DNA of 64,000 bases from Hypoxylon rubiginosum (lineage: Eukaryota; Ascomycota; Sordariomycetes; Xylariales; Hypoxylaceae): NCBI GenBank assembly GCA_902806565.1, contig CADCXA010000001.1, positions 1 to 64,000 of the forward strand, given 5' to 3'. Shown here piece by piece: positions 13,862 through 24,806 of this stretch (within the stretch, counting starts at the first letter, position 1; every line of letters begins with the position of its first letter). A model generated the notes under the pieces. The model saw only the letters and a list, made by a program, of their open reading frames with translations, ran no database searches and was not told the DNA's origin. The translations under genes were made by a program, and so were the position numbers.

Positions 13862-13876
13862 CTCGTGTCCCTATTG
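13862..13876 (-). promoter_or_regulatory. In-frame TAG between gag and pol, candidate readthrough site
   Basis: On the minus strand the junction reads CAA TAG GGA CAC GAG. Gag-PR and Pol share one register with only this stop between them. TAG followed by G resembles the murine leukaemia virus type of programmed readthrough, and Candida Tca2 also separates gag and pol by one stop. A six-base-pair stem (AGAGAT/ATCTCT) can form about 50 nt downstream. A plain CAG-to-TAG mutation, which is also RIP-type, is the alternative. Confidence 0.55.
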
Positions 13877-16534
13877 GTCGTTCGGGTTGCTGGCAGGCGG
13901 CTCTGGGAGCGTGAGCTCCTGCTTTCCAAATAGCGGAAGGAAGAAGCTGTGTTTTAAGACGTCGAGCTTCGTGAGTACCGTATGGTTGGGGTTCCAAACG
14001 TACTCTCCCTTGATTCGTCCGCCTGCCCTGTATAGTAGATCTCCTGAGAAGATCTTGATGGGAAAGCGTTCTACAAAAGCTGTGAAGTTTAGAGTAGCGA
14101 ATTGCCTTTCGCCATCATGTCCCTTCAGAGCAAAACGGGCTGTGCCCATTTTCGTGACCAATACTGATCCACCGCCTGTGTGAACAAGGTATCCCTTGTC
14201 CGAGACATCTATCACGGTCTTTCGGATGAAGTCTCCTTCGTCGTTGGTGATGTGGATGTTAGATCCTGTATCGAGCAGCAGCTGCTGTCTCATTACAGTC
14301 TCGGTGTGGTAACTCGAATCCGTGCTGAAGGTCTGGAAGAATGACCCAGCAGCATTGCAACGTGTGTTCTGTCCCGTCGGCTGTACCGTTGGGGCCACGT
14401 ATCCTGGATTCTCTTGGAGACGACGCCTGTTATATTCGTTAACCAGGTTGTCTGTCGCTCCTCTGCCGTGGAAACTGCCGCCGCCACCTGCCAAGTCTTC
14501 GGAAGTGGAAGTCGACTGTCGTCGCGACTTGCCGCTCTTTATCTGTTTCCTCGTGGTGTTCGAGGACGAGTTTTGTTGCTGTCCCTTCTTTCCTTTCTTG
14601 TTAGATTCGGGGCAACCTCTCTTTGTGTGACCGTACTTTCCGCAATCGTAACACAAGGGGCCTTTGTCTGGGTCGTAGCTTGGCAAGTGCTTAAATTTGG
14701 ACGGTTTCTCAGGCCTCTTTTTGTTCGCCTGAGTGTTGTGAGCGTTGGAGTTGTTCTTGCCATTGTTATTGCTGCTCTGGCGGTTGTCTTTTCCGATCTT
14801 GCCTCGGAATTCGTTGACGAAGTCGTCCATTATCTCCTGCAAAGTGAACTCGTTCTTGCGCAGGAGTGACTGAGTTTGCTTGACCCAGCCGGTTGCTTTG
14901 TCTTTTACACTTGTAGTGAACATCGTAACCAGCTGATCGGTATCAAACTTAAGCCCTGCGTTCATACAGTTACGCAGCGCGAGTTGCCACTTGGAGATAT
15001 AGGTAACGGGATCGCCTCCTTCGTACTTTTTCTGTAGAAGTTCGTCCCAGAGCTCTCGTTGACGGGCCTTGCCTGAGGAGGCATACGTTTTGCTGAAAGT
15101 CTTAAGCATTTCGGAACCCTTCCTCATGCCACTGACCAGGTTCAGTGGTTGTCGCTTGCAGGTGCGTGAAATGGCTGCTGCCAGGTCTAGTTCGTCAATG
15201 ATAGTAAGCTCTCTGTCTTCCCTGTAGCCGATTCTCTCCAAGCTCAGCATGAGGGCTTCTCGATAAACGTCCCAATTGCTGATCCCCATCAGGTGATTTT
15301 CCTTGTCTAACGTGAAGCTGAAGTGCTTCCAATCAAGCTTTGCTCGATTGCTAGAGGACCTGTGCTTCCTATCTTTCTTGGAAGGCTTCTTCCCATGTTT
15401 TCTGTGTCTTCTTCGATAGGAATGGGAGTCAGTCGAATCGGAATCGTACGAGTCTGAGTCGGACGAGTCTGAGCTTGATGGCGAGCTGGAATCCGAGGGA
15501 CTGGGATTCTCGTGTTCTCTCTGGAGCCGCCTCAAGGACTTCTTGGTTAACGGCTCCTTCTTGCCGCGCTTGTCGCTTGACTTCTCGTCGTCCTTACGGC
15601 TCGACTTGCGGGGCTTTCGTGGTTTGCGGGACTTGTGGTCGGACTCGGAATCGGTATCGGAGTCGGATTTGGGAGGACGTTTCGGCGCCTTTGAAGGCTT
15701 TTTCGAAGGCTTTCGGTGTGAGGATCGAGAAGACTTCCTCATGATCACGGTTTCGCCGTCAGGTTCGGAGTCAGAGTCGGATGGTTCCAAAGATAGAACC
15801 TCTGGTTGAGCTTTTGATGGCTCCCGGGTGGGTTCTCGGGTCTTCGACTTCGCCTTGACGGGAAACGGGGTCGATACGGCGGGCGTTTCGTCACGCCCTG
15901 GTTTGTAGAGTCTGTTGGTTGATGATACTTCGCGTGAGTCTACTACCTTGTTCAGTGGGGATTCGGATTCTCTCTTCTCCTTCCCCTTCAATTTCTCCGT
16001 TGTTGCTTGTTCAACGGCTTGTCGAATCTCTTCTTCTCGGCTGTTGTTGGCATTGTCGACTTGTTTCCTCAACTGCTCGATTAGCCATTCTTGTCCTTCA
16101 AGGACTTCCATTATCCGAGAGTAGTCCATGGCCTTGGGTGGTGCTTTGATGGACTGTTCGGTGGGGTCCTCATTGGAATCTAGGTCGATCAGACTTCCAG
16201 TGGGTTTCCTAACGGGTGCTGCAGAGGATTCTGCAGGGGATTCGGGTTCTGCGTTAGATACCGCAGACTTCATCGATACATCTGGTGTAGCGGCTTTCGC
16301 TGGAGCAGCTTTGGCCAGTCGTGACTCCTCAGCCTGCTCAGCTATCTGCTGCTGTACATTTTCCTCATGGAGGCGGGCATTATCCCTAACTTGTGTGAGT
16401 TCACTCATCCTTTCCAGAGCTGACAGAAACTGGATTTGCTCGGTGGTAAAGCGTGCCAACAGCTCGTCCTGTTTCTCGATCTGTTCTTGTAGTCTGCCGA
16501 TTACGACGCGTTGCTTCTGTTCAGTAGAAGTCAT
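13871..16534 (-). CDS. gag: Copia Gag-protease polyprotein
   Basis: The open frame reaches up to 16621, but its first ATG shares a base with the LTR and its codons cover the primer-binding site, so the ATG at 16532-16534 (residue 30 of the longest frame) is the better start. In longest-frame numbering: coiled-coil-like region 35-105; a long Ser/Asp/Lys/Arg-rich stretch 210-430; a Gag capsid-like region about 430-610; a CCHC zinc knuckle (C657, C660, H665, C670) for RNA binding; and an aspartic protease site DTGSN at 784-788. A full copia Gag-PR, unusually long because of the charged, repetitive N-terminal half. It ends in TAG, and the Pol frame follows in the same register. Confidence 0.92.
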   Translation of the reverse strand: MTSTEQKQRVVIGRLQEQIEKQDELLARFTTEQIQFLSALERMSELTQVRDNARLHEENVQQQIAEQAEESRLAKAAPAKAATPDVSMKSAVSNAEPESPAESSAAPVRKPTGSLIDLDSNEDPTEQSIKAPPKAMDYSRIMEVLEGQEWLIEQLRKQVDNANNSREEEIRQAVEQATTEKLKGKEKRESESPLNKVVDSREVSSTNRLYKPGRDETPAVSTPFPVKAKSKTREPTREPSKAQPEVLSLEPSDSDSEPDGETVIMRKSSRSSHRKPSKKPSKAPKRPPKSDSDTDSESDHKSRKPRKPRKSSRKDDEKSSDKRGKKEPLTKKSLRRLQREHENPSPSDSSSPSSSDSSDSDSYDSDSTDSHSYRRRHRKHGKKPSKKDRKHRSSSNRAKLDWKHFSFTLDKENHLMGISNWDVYREALMLSLERIGYREDRELTIIDELDLAAAISRTCKRQPLNLVSGMRKGSEMLKTFSKTYASSGKARQRELWDELLQKKYEGGDPVTYISKWQLALRNCMNAGLKFDTDQLVTMFTTSVKDKATGWVKQTQSLLRKNEFTLQEIMDDFVNEFRGKIGKDNRQSSNNNGKNNSNAHNTQANKKRPEKPSKFKHLPSYDPDKGPLCYDCGKYGHTKRGCPESNKKGKKGQQQNSSSNTTRKQIKSGKSRRQSTSTSEDLAGGGGSFHGRGATDNLVNEYNRRRLQENPGYVAPTVQPTGQNTRCNAAGSFFQTFSTDSSYHTETVMRQQLLLDTGSNIHITNDEGDFIRKTVIDVSDKGYLVHTGGGSVLVTKMGTARFALKGHDGERQFATLNFTAFVERFPIKIFSGDLLYRAGGRIKGEYVWNPNHTVLTKLDVLKHSFFLPLFGKQELTLPEPPASNPNDQ

Positions 16535-16600
16535 ACGTTCCTGATACCTTGATGCAAAAGGACACGCAAACGCCTTGTCTTCTCTCGATAAAAATAACAA

Positions 16601-16620
16601 GAATACGGGTGGAGCTACCA
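16601..16620 (-). other. Primer-binding site of copia element
   Basis: Directly inside the 5' LTR the minus strand reads TGGTAGCTCCACCC. The TGG pairs with a tRNA CCA end, and TGGTAGC is complementary to a tRNA ending GCUACCA, as in fungal initiator methionine tRNA, the usual copia primer. Later bases fit less certainly. Confidence 0.7.
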
Positions 16621-16831
16621 TATAACCGGGAGGTGGTTATCCGGACGCTCGTGGAAAAGATCCTATGATTCGTTGCTACTGCGAAGAAACTTGCTGGGTA
16701 TCTACCCGATCTAAATACTATGCTGTAGGCACCAGTGTTACATCTCTGGAATACTCTCCGGTATTCCACCGGCTGCCTTTGTTGCATGCCTTATGTTCCA
16801 CAGCTGTCTAGGCAACCGCAGGCTGCCAACA
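16621..16831 (-). repeat. 5' LTR of copia element
   Basis: 211-bp partner of 10488-10698. It should carry the element's promoter and the transcript start. No mismatch to the other LTR was found by eye, so insertion is recent on an evolutionary scale. Confidence 0.95.
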
Positions 16832-19544
16832 TATATTTATAAATATATTTAATTTAATTTTTTATTTTTTAATATAAAAAATCTTTACTTTTATTTAACT
16901 ATTTTAAAGAATATATTAAATAAAATCTTTTAATTATTTTTAGCTTTTAATATATAATTATATAAATAAATAATAACTTTAAATATTTTTAATTATAAAT
17001 ATATTAATAATTTTATTTTAATTTATATTACATACGTTTTTATTTTTATTATACTTTTTAAATGTTTAATTTTATTATTTTAAGCTTATATATTTAATAT
17101 TAAAAACTTAACTTTTATTTTATATATTTTTAAGCTTTTTCTAATAGTTAATTTATTAATAGTTATTTTATTATTAGTTTTTATTATTTTTATAATAATT
17201 TTATATTAATATTTTAACTATTTTAAATAATTATTTATTATATTAAAAATTATTTTTATTTTATAATCTTTAAATATATAATCCCAAGCTACTTTTAATA
17301 TTTAATATATAAAAATAAAATATAAGTTTTTTCTAGTAAATATTTTTTTATAATTATAAAGATTAAAAATAATTTATTTTTTTAATATTTAATAATTTAA
17401 TTTAAAAACATATTAAATTTATTATTTTATTTTAAATATATTATAAGTTTTATATTTAACTTTTATTAATTTTTAAATAACCATTTTTTAAAATAAACTT
17501 ATAAGATATTTTAAAATTTAAAATCTTAGATATTTTAATTTATAATATTATATTTAAATATTTTTAATTAAAAAAACTTATTTAATTTATATGTTATATT
17601 TATATTTTTTTATAATAATATTAAACATATTTTTTTTTATTTATATATTAACTTAATAAATTATTATATATTATTTATATATATTTTTAATTTTATTTAT
17701 AAAGGTATTATTTTTTTTTTATATATAAGTTAAATTTATTTTATTATTTTATTAAAACTTTTTACGTTTTAGTTTTTATAGTGAAATTAAAATAATTAAT
17801 AATAAAAAATAATAAGTTATATTTAATAATAATATTAATATGTTTTCAATTAATATATTTATTATTTTATATATTTAAATTAATAAAATCTAGTTTTTTA
17901 ATTAAAAATAATCACTAAGTGATATTTATTTTTAATTAATTAAATAATATATTTAATTTATTATAATAATAATTAATTTATTATTTAAAATAATTAAATA
18001 AATTAAAAAGTATTTATTTATTATTAAAATAAAAAATATAGCTAGTATTTTTTTTATAAATTAACTATATAATTATTTTTATAACTTTTTAAATTTCTTT
18101 TTAAATTAAGAAGTTTTAGATTTTAATTTACTTTTTTTAAGTAATTATATTTATATTTAAAACTTTAAGTTTTTTAAAGTTTTTTTAACTTTAAAAATTA
18201 ATTAATTTTTTAGTTTAAAATTATTATATATTTTTTTTAAAAAAATATAATAATATTTTATAAACTAATAACATTAACTATATATTAAATAACTATTAAT
18301 TAATATAATATTTTAATTTTTTTTTTATAATTTTCTTTTATTTATATTTTTAGTTTTTAATTAGTTAAAAAAAAAATTAATTAATTCTTTTTTATTAAGG
18401 TTTTTTTTATTATAAATAAGTTTAAAAACTTTTTTAAATATTTTTTTTATTTTATATATTATTTTAACTATATAATTATAAAAGTTATTTATAAGGTTTT
18501 TATATTATAAAATATTATTAATAAATTATGATTTTTTAATTATTTTATAAATAATAATTTAATTTTTATAAAAATTTTTTACTATATTTAAAAAATCTTT
18601 TATTTATAAATTTAAGTATTATATTTTAAACATTTTATAAAGTTTAACTTTAAATATAATTATTTTTTATATTTATAACTATTAGTTTATATTTTTAAGA
18701 TTTTTAAAAAATATTATTATTTTTTTATATTTTTTTTAATATTATTTCTTTTATTTAATTTAACTTTATTATATTAAATACTTAGTTTTTAATATTATTT
18801 TTATATTAGTTTTTTAATAATATAATATATAATTTTATAATAATTTATTATAATTTAATATATATAATTATTAAATTTTTTTATTATTATAATTTATTTT
18901 ATATATAATTTTTCACGTCGATTATAATAATTTATATTTATTTTATAATTAATTTTTTTATTTTTTATTAAGTTTAAAATAAATTAATCTCCACTTTTTT
19001 TTTTAATTTAAAATAAATTTAATTTTTTTAATTTTATTATAATAAATTCTATAGATTTATTTAATTTTATAAAAGCGATAATAATATTAATTTTCTTATT
19101 ATATTTTTTTAAAATTATATTAAAAAGCTTTAATAATTTAGCTTTTAATTTAAATTTATTTTTCTAATTATATTAATTTTTTAAATTAATTAAAATTTTA
19201 AAAAAATTACTTTTTTTATTATTTAATTATTATTAAAGTTACTTATAAACCATAGGTTTATAAATATTTTAATTATTTTATAACTAGTTACTTTAAAACT
19301 ATATTTTAAAATTATAACTTTTATAATTTAATTTATAAGGTTATATTATTTATTATAACTTTATAACCATTTTTTTTACCTTAGATTTAATTTTAAAACA
19401 TATTTAATATAATATTTTTATTTAATATTAACCCTTATTTAGTTATAATAAACCGTAATAATTATATAAATATTTTAAGTAAGTAATTTTAATATTTTTT
19501 TTATATATAAATAACGTTAAAAAAATAATAATAAAACTTTTAAT

Positions 19545-19698
19545 TATTAAATTTAAAAGTTAATTAAATTAAATTTAAATCTTTTAATTAAAAAACATAT
19601 AATTTTTATATTATTATTATATATAAAATTTTAATTTAAAAGTTTATTTAATAAAGGTTTATTTATTTTTAACTATTAATTAATTTTTAAATTTAACA
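19545..19698. repeat. Right LTR of RIP-degraded element
   Basis: 154 bp partner of 7969-8122. It keeps the terminal CA that the left copy lost. It is followed by AATTT, matching the AATTC before the left copy apart from one C-to-T change. Confidence 0.72.
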
Positions 19699-22558
19699 AA
19701 TTTTAAACTAGTTACTAAGAATAATTTAAAGTTATATAAATATATAAAAATTTATTAAATAAATAAATTATATTAATTAAAATAAATAAATAAGAAATAT
19801 ATCTTTTATTATAATATTTATTATTATATTAATAAGTTTTTAAAACTTTTTTATTTTTAAATAATATTTTATAAACTAACTTTTTTTTTTTATAAAAAAT
19901 TTATTTATATTTATATAAATAATAATATTATTTTTAATAAAACTATAAAAAAGTATTTATAATATATTATTATAGTTTTTAATTTTTTAAATAAAAAGTA
20001 AGTTTATATAAATCTTTTAAAATTATTTATAACTTAATTATTAATTAAACTATTAAAATATAATATAAATAATAAAAAAGCTTTAAAAATTAATAATTAA
20101 ATTAACGTTTTTAAAAAACTCGAATTTTTATATATTTTAAACTAGTTTAAAACTTATTTTAAAATAATAAAATAATTATAAAAAAAGATTATATAGTTTA
20201 AAATAAAAACTAAACTTTTATAATAAAAACAAATAACGTTATTTATAAAAATAAAAATTAAAAAGATATTATTTATTAAAATATTTAAATAAATATATTA
20301 ATTATAAATATTTAAAGTAACTTTTAAACTTATTATTAAAAAGTTAAAAACTTTTAAATAATTTTAATAATATTTTTATATATAATATATAATATATAAT
20401 ATATTATTATAATATAAATAAACTTTTATTTTTTAAAGTTAATATTTATAATTAAAATAATTATAATTTAATTATAATTTTATTAGTAATATTAATAATT
20501 AAATTTTTATTATATTAAAAATTATAAGTTTAATTTTATTAATTAATCTATTTTAAAATTTAGAATTTAAAAGTTTAAATTTAAAATTTTTAATAATTAT
20601 TTTAATTAATATATTTAATATTAATATTAAATTTAATAATATAATATTTAGTTTTTAATTAATTTAAATACTTTTAATTAATTTATATTTTATAATAAAA
20701 TTTTATTATTATTTATATATAAATAAGTTTAAAAAAATAAATATATTTATTATATTAATATTTATAAAAAATAAATAAAAGTTTAATTAAAATTAAATAA
20801 AAATATATATAATATAAAGTTAATTATTTTTATAGTATTTATATATAAAACAATTAAAAATAAATATAAAAATTATTTAATTTATTTATTTAATTAATTA
20901 ATTTAAATTTTATATAATATAATTATATAAAATTAAATTATAAAAATAATTAATAATTTAATATTATTATTAGTTTTTATTATATTTAAATTAATTTTTT
21001 TTAAAGTTAACTTTTTTTTAATATATATTTTATATATTAAAAAAATATTTAGTTTTTTTAAATAATAATATATTAAATTATTATTAAATAAATAAAAAAT
21101 ATAATAATTTAATTAAAAATAAAAATACTAAAAATATAAAATAATAAAACATAATTAAAAATATATATATAAAAAAAAATTCTTTGTTTTTATATTAATA
21201 AATAAAATAATAAAAGAAAAAAATAAAATTATATAATTAAAATAATAATAAAAATAAAAATAAAAACTAATATTATAAAAAAAATAAAACTTTAATTAAT
21301 TTAAATTATAAATATAATTATATAAAACTTTTATATAGTTTTATAATTATATATAAAATTTAAAACTTTATATATATAATTTTATATAATTATTTTATTT
21401 TTATTATTTTATATTAATTATTTTTTTTTCTTTTTTTATATAATATAATTATTATTTAAAACTTTTATAAATCCTTTATAATTTAATTAATTAATTTAAT
21501 TTAATATTAATAAAAAAAATATTTTATTATATATAAATTAATTTATTAAAATATTATATATAAATTAAATTAATTAAAATTTTAATTTAAAATAAAAGTA
21601 ATTTAATTTAATTTTATAGATTTTTTATACGGTTAAAAGTATAATATAATAAATAAAAATTTTATTTTTATATATATATTTTAATAAAAAATAAATTATT
21701 TAATAAATTTAAAAAAAGTTTTATTAATAAAATTATAAATAACTTTAAAATTATTAACTTAAATTTATTAATTAATATTAAATATAAAAAGTTTTTAAAT
21801 TAATATATTTAAAATATAAAACTATAAATTATATAAAATTTTTAAATTTAAATTTATAAAGTTTAAATATAAAATAATTTTAATATAAAAACTTTAAAAT
21901 AAATTAATTAATAAAATTAAATTTCACGGTTTTAAATATAATAAAAATTAAAAAAAAAAATATTTTATTTAAAATTATAAGTTTAATTTTATTAATTAAT
22001 TTAATTTAAAGTTTTTATATTAAATCTTTTTTAATATTTAAATTTTATATATTTAAATTTAAAAATTATATAATTTTATATTTTATATTTAATATTAATA
22101 AATAAATATAATATAATAATAATATAAAAAAATATATTAAAAATAATTATATATATAAAATCTTTAAATTTATTTTAATTTTATATATATATAATTATTA
22201 TATTATATTTTCATTATTTATAAATTTTATTAAAATTAAAAAATTAAATTTTTATATTAATTTTATAAACGTTTTAATTATAATAATTTTAAAATTTAAT
22301 TTAAAGTTTAAATTTTATTTAAATTAAATAAACTTTTAAATTTTTATTATTAAATTTATAATATTAAAAATTTATATTATAATATTATTTTAAATATATT
22401 ATATAATTTTATTTTATAAATTTTAATTTTTAAATAATAAATATATATTTAATATATTTAATATATTTAATATATTTAATATATTTAATATATTTAATAT
22501 ATTTAATATATTTAATATATTTAATATATTTAATATATATATATTATATTAAAAAAAC
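19699..22558. other. AT-rich, RIP-degraded DNA, no gene seen
   Basis: Strongly AT-rich with stops in every frame and CpA depleted. Around 19703-19740 it resembles, in inverted orientation, sequence near 8440-8475 inside the dead LTR element, so related transposon copies probably lie next to each other. Nothing else could be identified. Confidence 0.75.
22445..22540. repeat. 9-bp tandem repeat (TTTAATATA)n
   Basis: About ten head-to-tail copies of a 9-bp AT unit, immediately before the switch from AT-rich to GC-balanced DNA. Confidence 0.85.
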
Positions 22559-22630
22559 TTGGTGTTTATATTATAATATATATATTAAAGGTCCTTGGTA
22601 TGTATATAAACACCCACCACACCAAGGACC
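22559..22630. repeat. Nested inverted repeats at the AT/GC boundary
   Basis: GGTCCTTGGT (22590-22599) is repeated inverted as ACCAAGGACC (22621-22630). Outside and inside this, GGTGTTTATA near 22561 pairs with TATAAACACC near 22604. Two interleaved stems lie exactly where composition changes. They may be an element end or a chance structure. Confidence 0.5.
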
Positions 22631-22937
22631 CTTAGTATGGTAAATATGGTGCATTACAGCTCTAGAGGTGCTCAAGGAACATGCGCGGTAGTGTTTGCAA
22701 CGGGGTTAATCCTCCACCAAACCCTCTATTCTAATCGACAGCGCTTGCTAAATAAGGCCTGGGGTTTGCGAATGACGGGCCCAGTCGCATTAGGAAATGT
22801 GTCTGTGCTTGCTATCCTAGCTCCGGGAGGTAGCTCAAAAGATATGAATCCGGCCCATCAGGCTACTGATGCTCTCATCATCTAGTCCCGCTCCGACCCT
22901 AGCCTAGCAGCCACCTTGATAGAGGCTGCTGCGCCAG
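22631..22937. other. Unassigned sequence
   Basis: GC-balanced. An 82-codon open frame at 22637-22885 has no supporting feature, so no gene is called. Confidence 0.5.
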
Positions 22938-22942
22938 CCTAG

Positions 22943-23184
22943 TGTCACGAGACCGTTCTAGCAATAAGGGTAACTACAACGTTGTTCCACGAGGAGCTAT
23001 AAACCTAACAGCTACAAGCGTCTTGGTATATACAGGAACAACGGACAAAGAAGCCTATCAGGCCAGGGAGCTCCGCCTCCGATATCCCTGGTGGTGCAAA
23101 CACCCGATATCGCTATTCCAAGGGTCATGATACCTCTTGGATAGTAAGGGCTAAGGTCTGTGTAACAAGACCTAAGTCCTGACA
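22943..23184 (+). mobile_element. Solo LTR, family TGTCACGAG...CCTGACA
   Basis: A 242-bp unit starts TGTCACGAG and ends CCTGACA, so it has TGTCA/TGACA inverted ends. It is flanked by the 5-bp target duplication CCTAG (22938-22942, 23185-23189). It is closely related along its length to 24807-25049. With no internal region beside it, it is a solo LTR left by recombination of a full element, probably Ty3/gypsy-like (an inference from the ends). Confidence 0.88.
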
Positions 23185-23189
23185 CCTAG

Positions 23190-23624
23190 ACCACGAGTAT
23201 TTGTATATACCTAGTTGTATCCAGTGATTTGGGATCTAGTACCAGCTCGAAGTCTAGCATCACTCGAGGACCTAGACCGGGCGCCATTTTGAGAGCAGCT
23301 TGATGGTGTGTTATCATTGATCAATCCGTGTGAAACTGGCCAGCTAAGAGATGTTCTAGGCCCTGCCTAGTCGAGGTAGACCATCGAGAAGTCGCTTGTT
23401 TAGTTTTGCGGGTAGGTAATTTCGCTAACAAAGGCCGGCGACTTTTTTATTTTCCTTAGAGGCGGGAAGAGCCACATTACAAAGATAAAATGAAGATAAA
23501 ATGCGAGCTGTCAATCCTTAGGTATCGCGTAATGCTAGGATGCGGATTGAAAGATAATGATATGACGAAATCACACGAGGATGAGATGAAGCCCCTGAAC
23601 ATCCGGATAAGTCTGTGAGTCTCG
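23190..23624. other. Unassigned sequence
   Basis: GC-balanced sequence between a solo LTR and the next open frame. No open frame, repeat or RNA gene recognised. Confidence 0.5.
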
Positions 23625-24016
23625 ATGACGGACGAGACGACCCCTGGCATCAAAGATGAGGATTGTCTGTTCCATCGACCTATGTCTCGTCATGAAGAGA
23701 TGCAAAAAGAAAAACAGTTAACTACCCACTGTTGCAATGCGATACTTATCTGGAACTATGCGACACCGTCAGATGTTTTCCTGACACGGAGGCGCAGGAG
23801 CTTCTGGAAAAGGTCGAGGAGAAATACCAAGACATACTCAAAGTTATAGACCTATGGGATACCCGCGTAAAACGTCCCATGGCCGTCAATGATAACCAAA
23901 AATATAAAGTGGCTACCGCCCAGAAATACATAGAGTATTTAAGAAATGTTAAGTCCGTCCTTAGCGCCGTCTTGGACCAGACGTCCGAACAGGACCACCA
24001 CTCTGATGATAATTGA
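23625..24016 (+). pseudogene. Small gene relic, hypothetical
   Basis: Two overlapping plus-strand frames look protein-like: 23625 onward, starting MTDETTPGIKDED, and about 23700-24016, containing ELLEKVEEKYQDILKVIDLW and ending in TGA. The second has no proper ATG (only a TTG at 23732) and reads as an amphipathic, possibly coiled-coil segment of about 90 residues. A frameshift or an unplaced intron separates the two, so this is a gene fragment or an intron-containing small gene. I do not recognise the family. About 100 bp downstream begins sequence shared with the 3' flank of the gene at 38560-40191, which suggests it is the tail of a relative of that subtelomeric gene set. Confidence 0.4.
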
Positions 24017-24108
24017 CTTTAAGCTTATCCTATCTATTCTTTCCCTTCTACGTCCTCTCTCATCTCCCCATTCTCTTCTTCATTGTCATCTCTCGTCTAA
24101 CAGGTATA

Positions 24109-24202
24109 TGACCCTAATAGAGATGGCAGGGGAGAAGACCGCGGCATGACTTGTAGAGCATTACTTAATTGTCACAGCTTTTAGGTAGTTTTCGTTCCCC
24201 AA
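24109..24202 (+). repeat. 3'-flank sequence shared with 40357-40461
   Basis: It starts GACCCTAATAGAGATGGCAG and continues with GAGAAGACCGC and GTGACTTGT-like words to TTTTCGTTCCC. The order is the same at 40357-40461 downstream of the 543-residue protein gene. A duplicated gene end. Confidence 0.65.
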
Positions 24203-24441
24203 CTATTCGCAGCCTTATATTAAAAAGGCGCGTACTGTTCCCACCTGCTTGGCGCCCTATATTTCCCTTGTCTTATTCCGCCTTTGAATTTGACTCTTAG
24301 TGGCGTGGAGCCGGGGATAATTTCCTACAGAAGTCGAACACTTGTCTGACTCTGCACACGGCTTCGACTCACTTGACCTGTCAAGACCAACCTTCCAGCT
24401 TTAGCATATAATGGGTTTCGGCGTGTGCTAGACATTTTATA

Positions 24442-24600
24442 TGCGAAAGGTTCGCTGCCAAAAGGATATGTTGCGAAGAGTTCGCATCGCTTTTACCTAA
24501 GACCGCGAATAGTTCGCGTGTAATATTGAATTAGGGTGCCAAACGTTCGCGGCCTATTATTGGGAACCGCTTGATTGGTATAGTTCGCAAAGGTTCACGC
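24442..24600. repeat. Array A of the 15-bp near-palindrome TGCGAANNNTTCGCA
   Basis: Units start at 24442, 24472, 24504 and 24537, with a degenerate unit near 24587; steps are 30, 32, 33 and about 50 bp. The first units keep the GCGAA...TTCGC arms with different centres (AGG, GAG, TAG); the fourth reads TGCCAAACGTTCGCG. Spacers are unrelated to each other. Same motif as arrays B and C. Confidence 0.85.
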
Positions 24601-24801
24601 ACTACTGTTTTGATTCCACCACTGAATATTAGCTCCTGAATTTTCCTTTCTTACTGGTCTACTGCTGCTACCGCCGATGGACAGCCGCTGTCCGAGTGTG
24701 ATATCTATACGATACGCGGCGGCGGCGAGATGGCTTCCCATGCTTGGACGTGTTCAGTTGCGACGGCGGGAGGCAGCCTAAGAACGAGGAGAGGCAGGTC
24801 G
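24601..24801. other. Unassigned sequence between array A and solo LTR
   Basis: Contains a short GGC-rich run near 24718. No gene or element recognised. Confidence 0.4.
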
Positions 24802-24806
24802 AGGTG

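Larger units (their letters stand above)
10488..16831 (-). mobile_element. Young Ty1/copia LTR retrotransposon, structurally complete
   Basis: A 6344-bp element bounded by two 211-bp LTRs that read as identical and flanked by the 5-bp target duplication TATAT (10483-10487, 16832-16836). On its own strand the LTR starts TGTTGG. A primer-binding site, a Gag-protease frame, a Pol frame and a polypurine tract follow in order. Pol runs integrase, reverse transcriptase, RNase H, which defines Ty1/copia. It is GC-balanced with long open frames although it sits inside RIP-degraded DNA, so it inserted after RIP of its host and has had no obvious RIP itself. The one break is an in-frame TAG between the two frames. 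Confidence 0.95.
7969..19698. mobile_element. RIP-degraded LTR retrotransposon split by a later copia insertion
   Basis: Two colinear 154-bp direct repeats (7969-8122 and 19545-19698) bound this element. The differences I see are of the C/T and G/A kind. The repeats start TATT (from TGTT) and end AACA on the right, AATA on the left, as mutated TG...CA ends. The 5 bp before the left repeat are AATTC and those after the right are AATTT, so a target duplication with one C-to-T change. Removing the younger copia insertion and its target duplication leaves about 5.4 kb, a normal size. No open frame survives, so superfamily and orientation are unknown. Confidence 0.72.

Noticed and set aside
15475..16544. 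Plus-strand open frames inside the copia Gag region
   Set aside because: Shadows of the repetitive Ser/Asp/Arg codons of the minus-strand Gag frame.
22637..22885. 82-codon open frame near the AT/GC boundary
   Set aside because: No domain, no relation to neighbours and no promoter features. Length is within chance for this composition.
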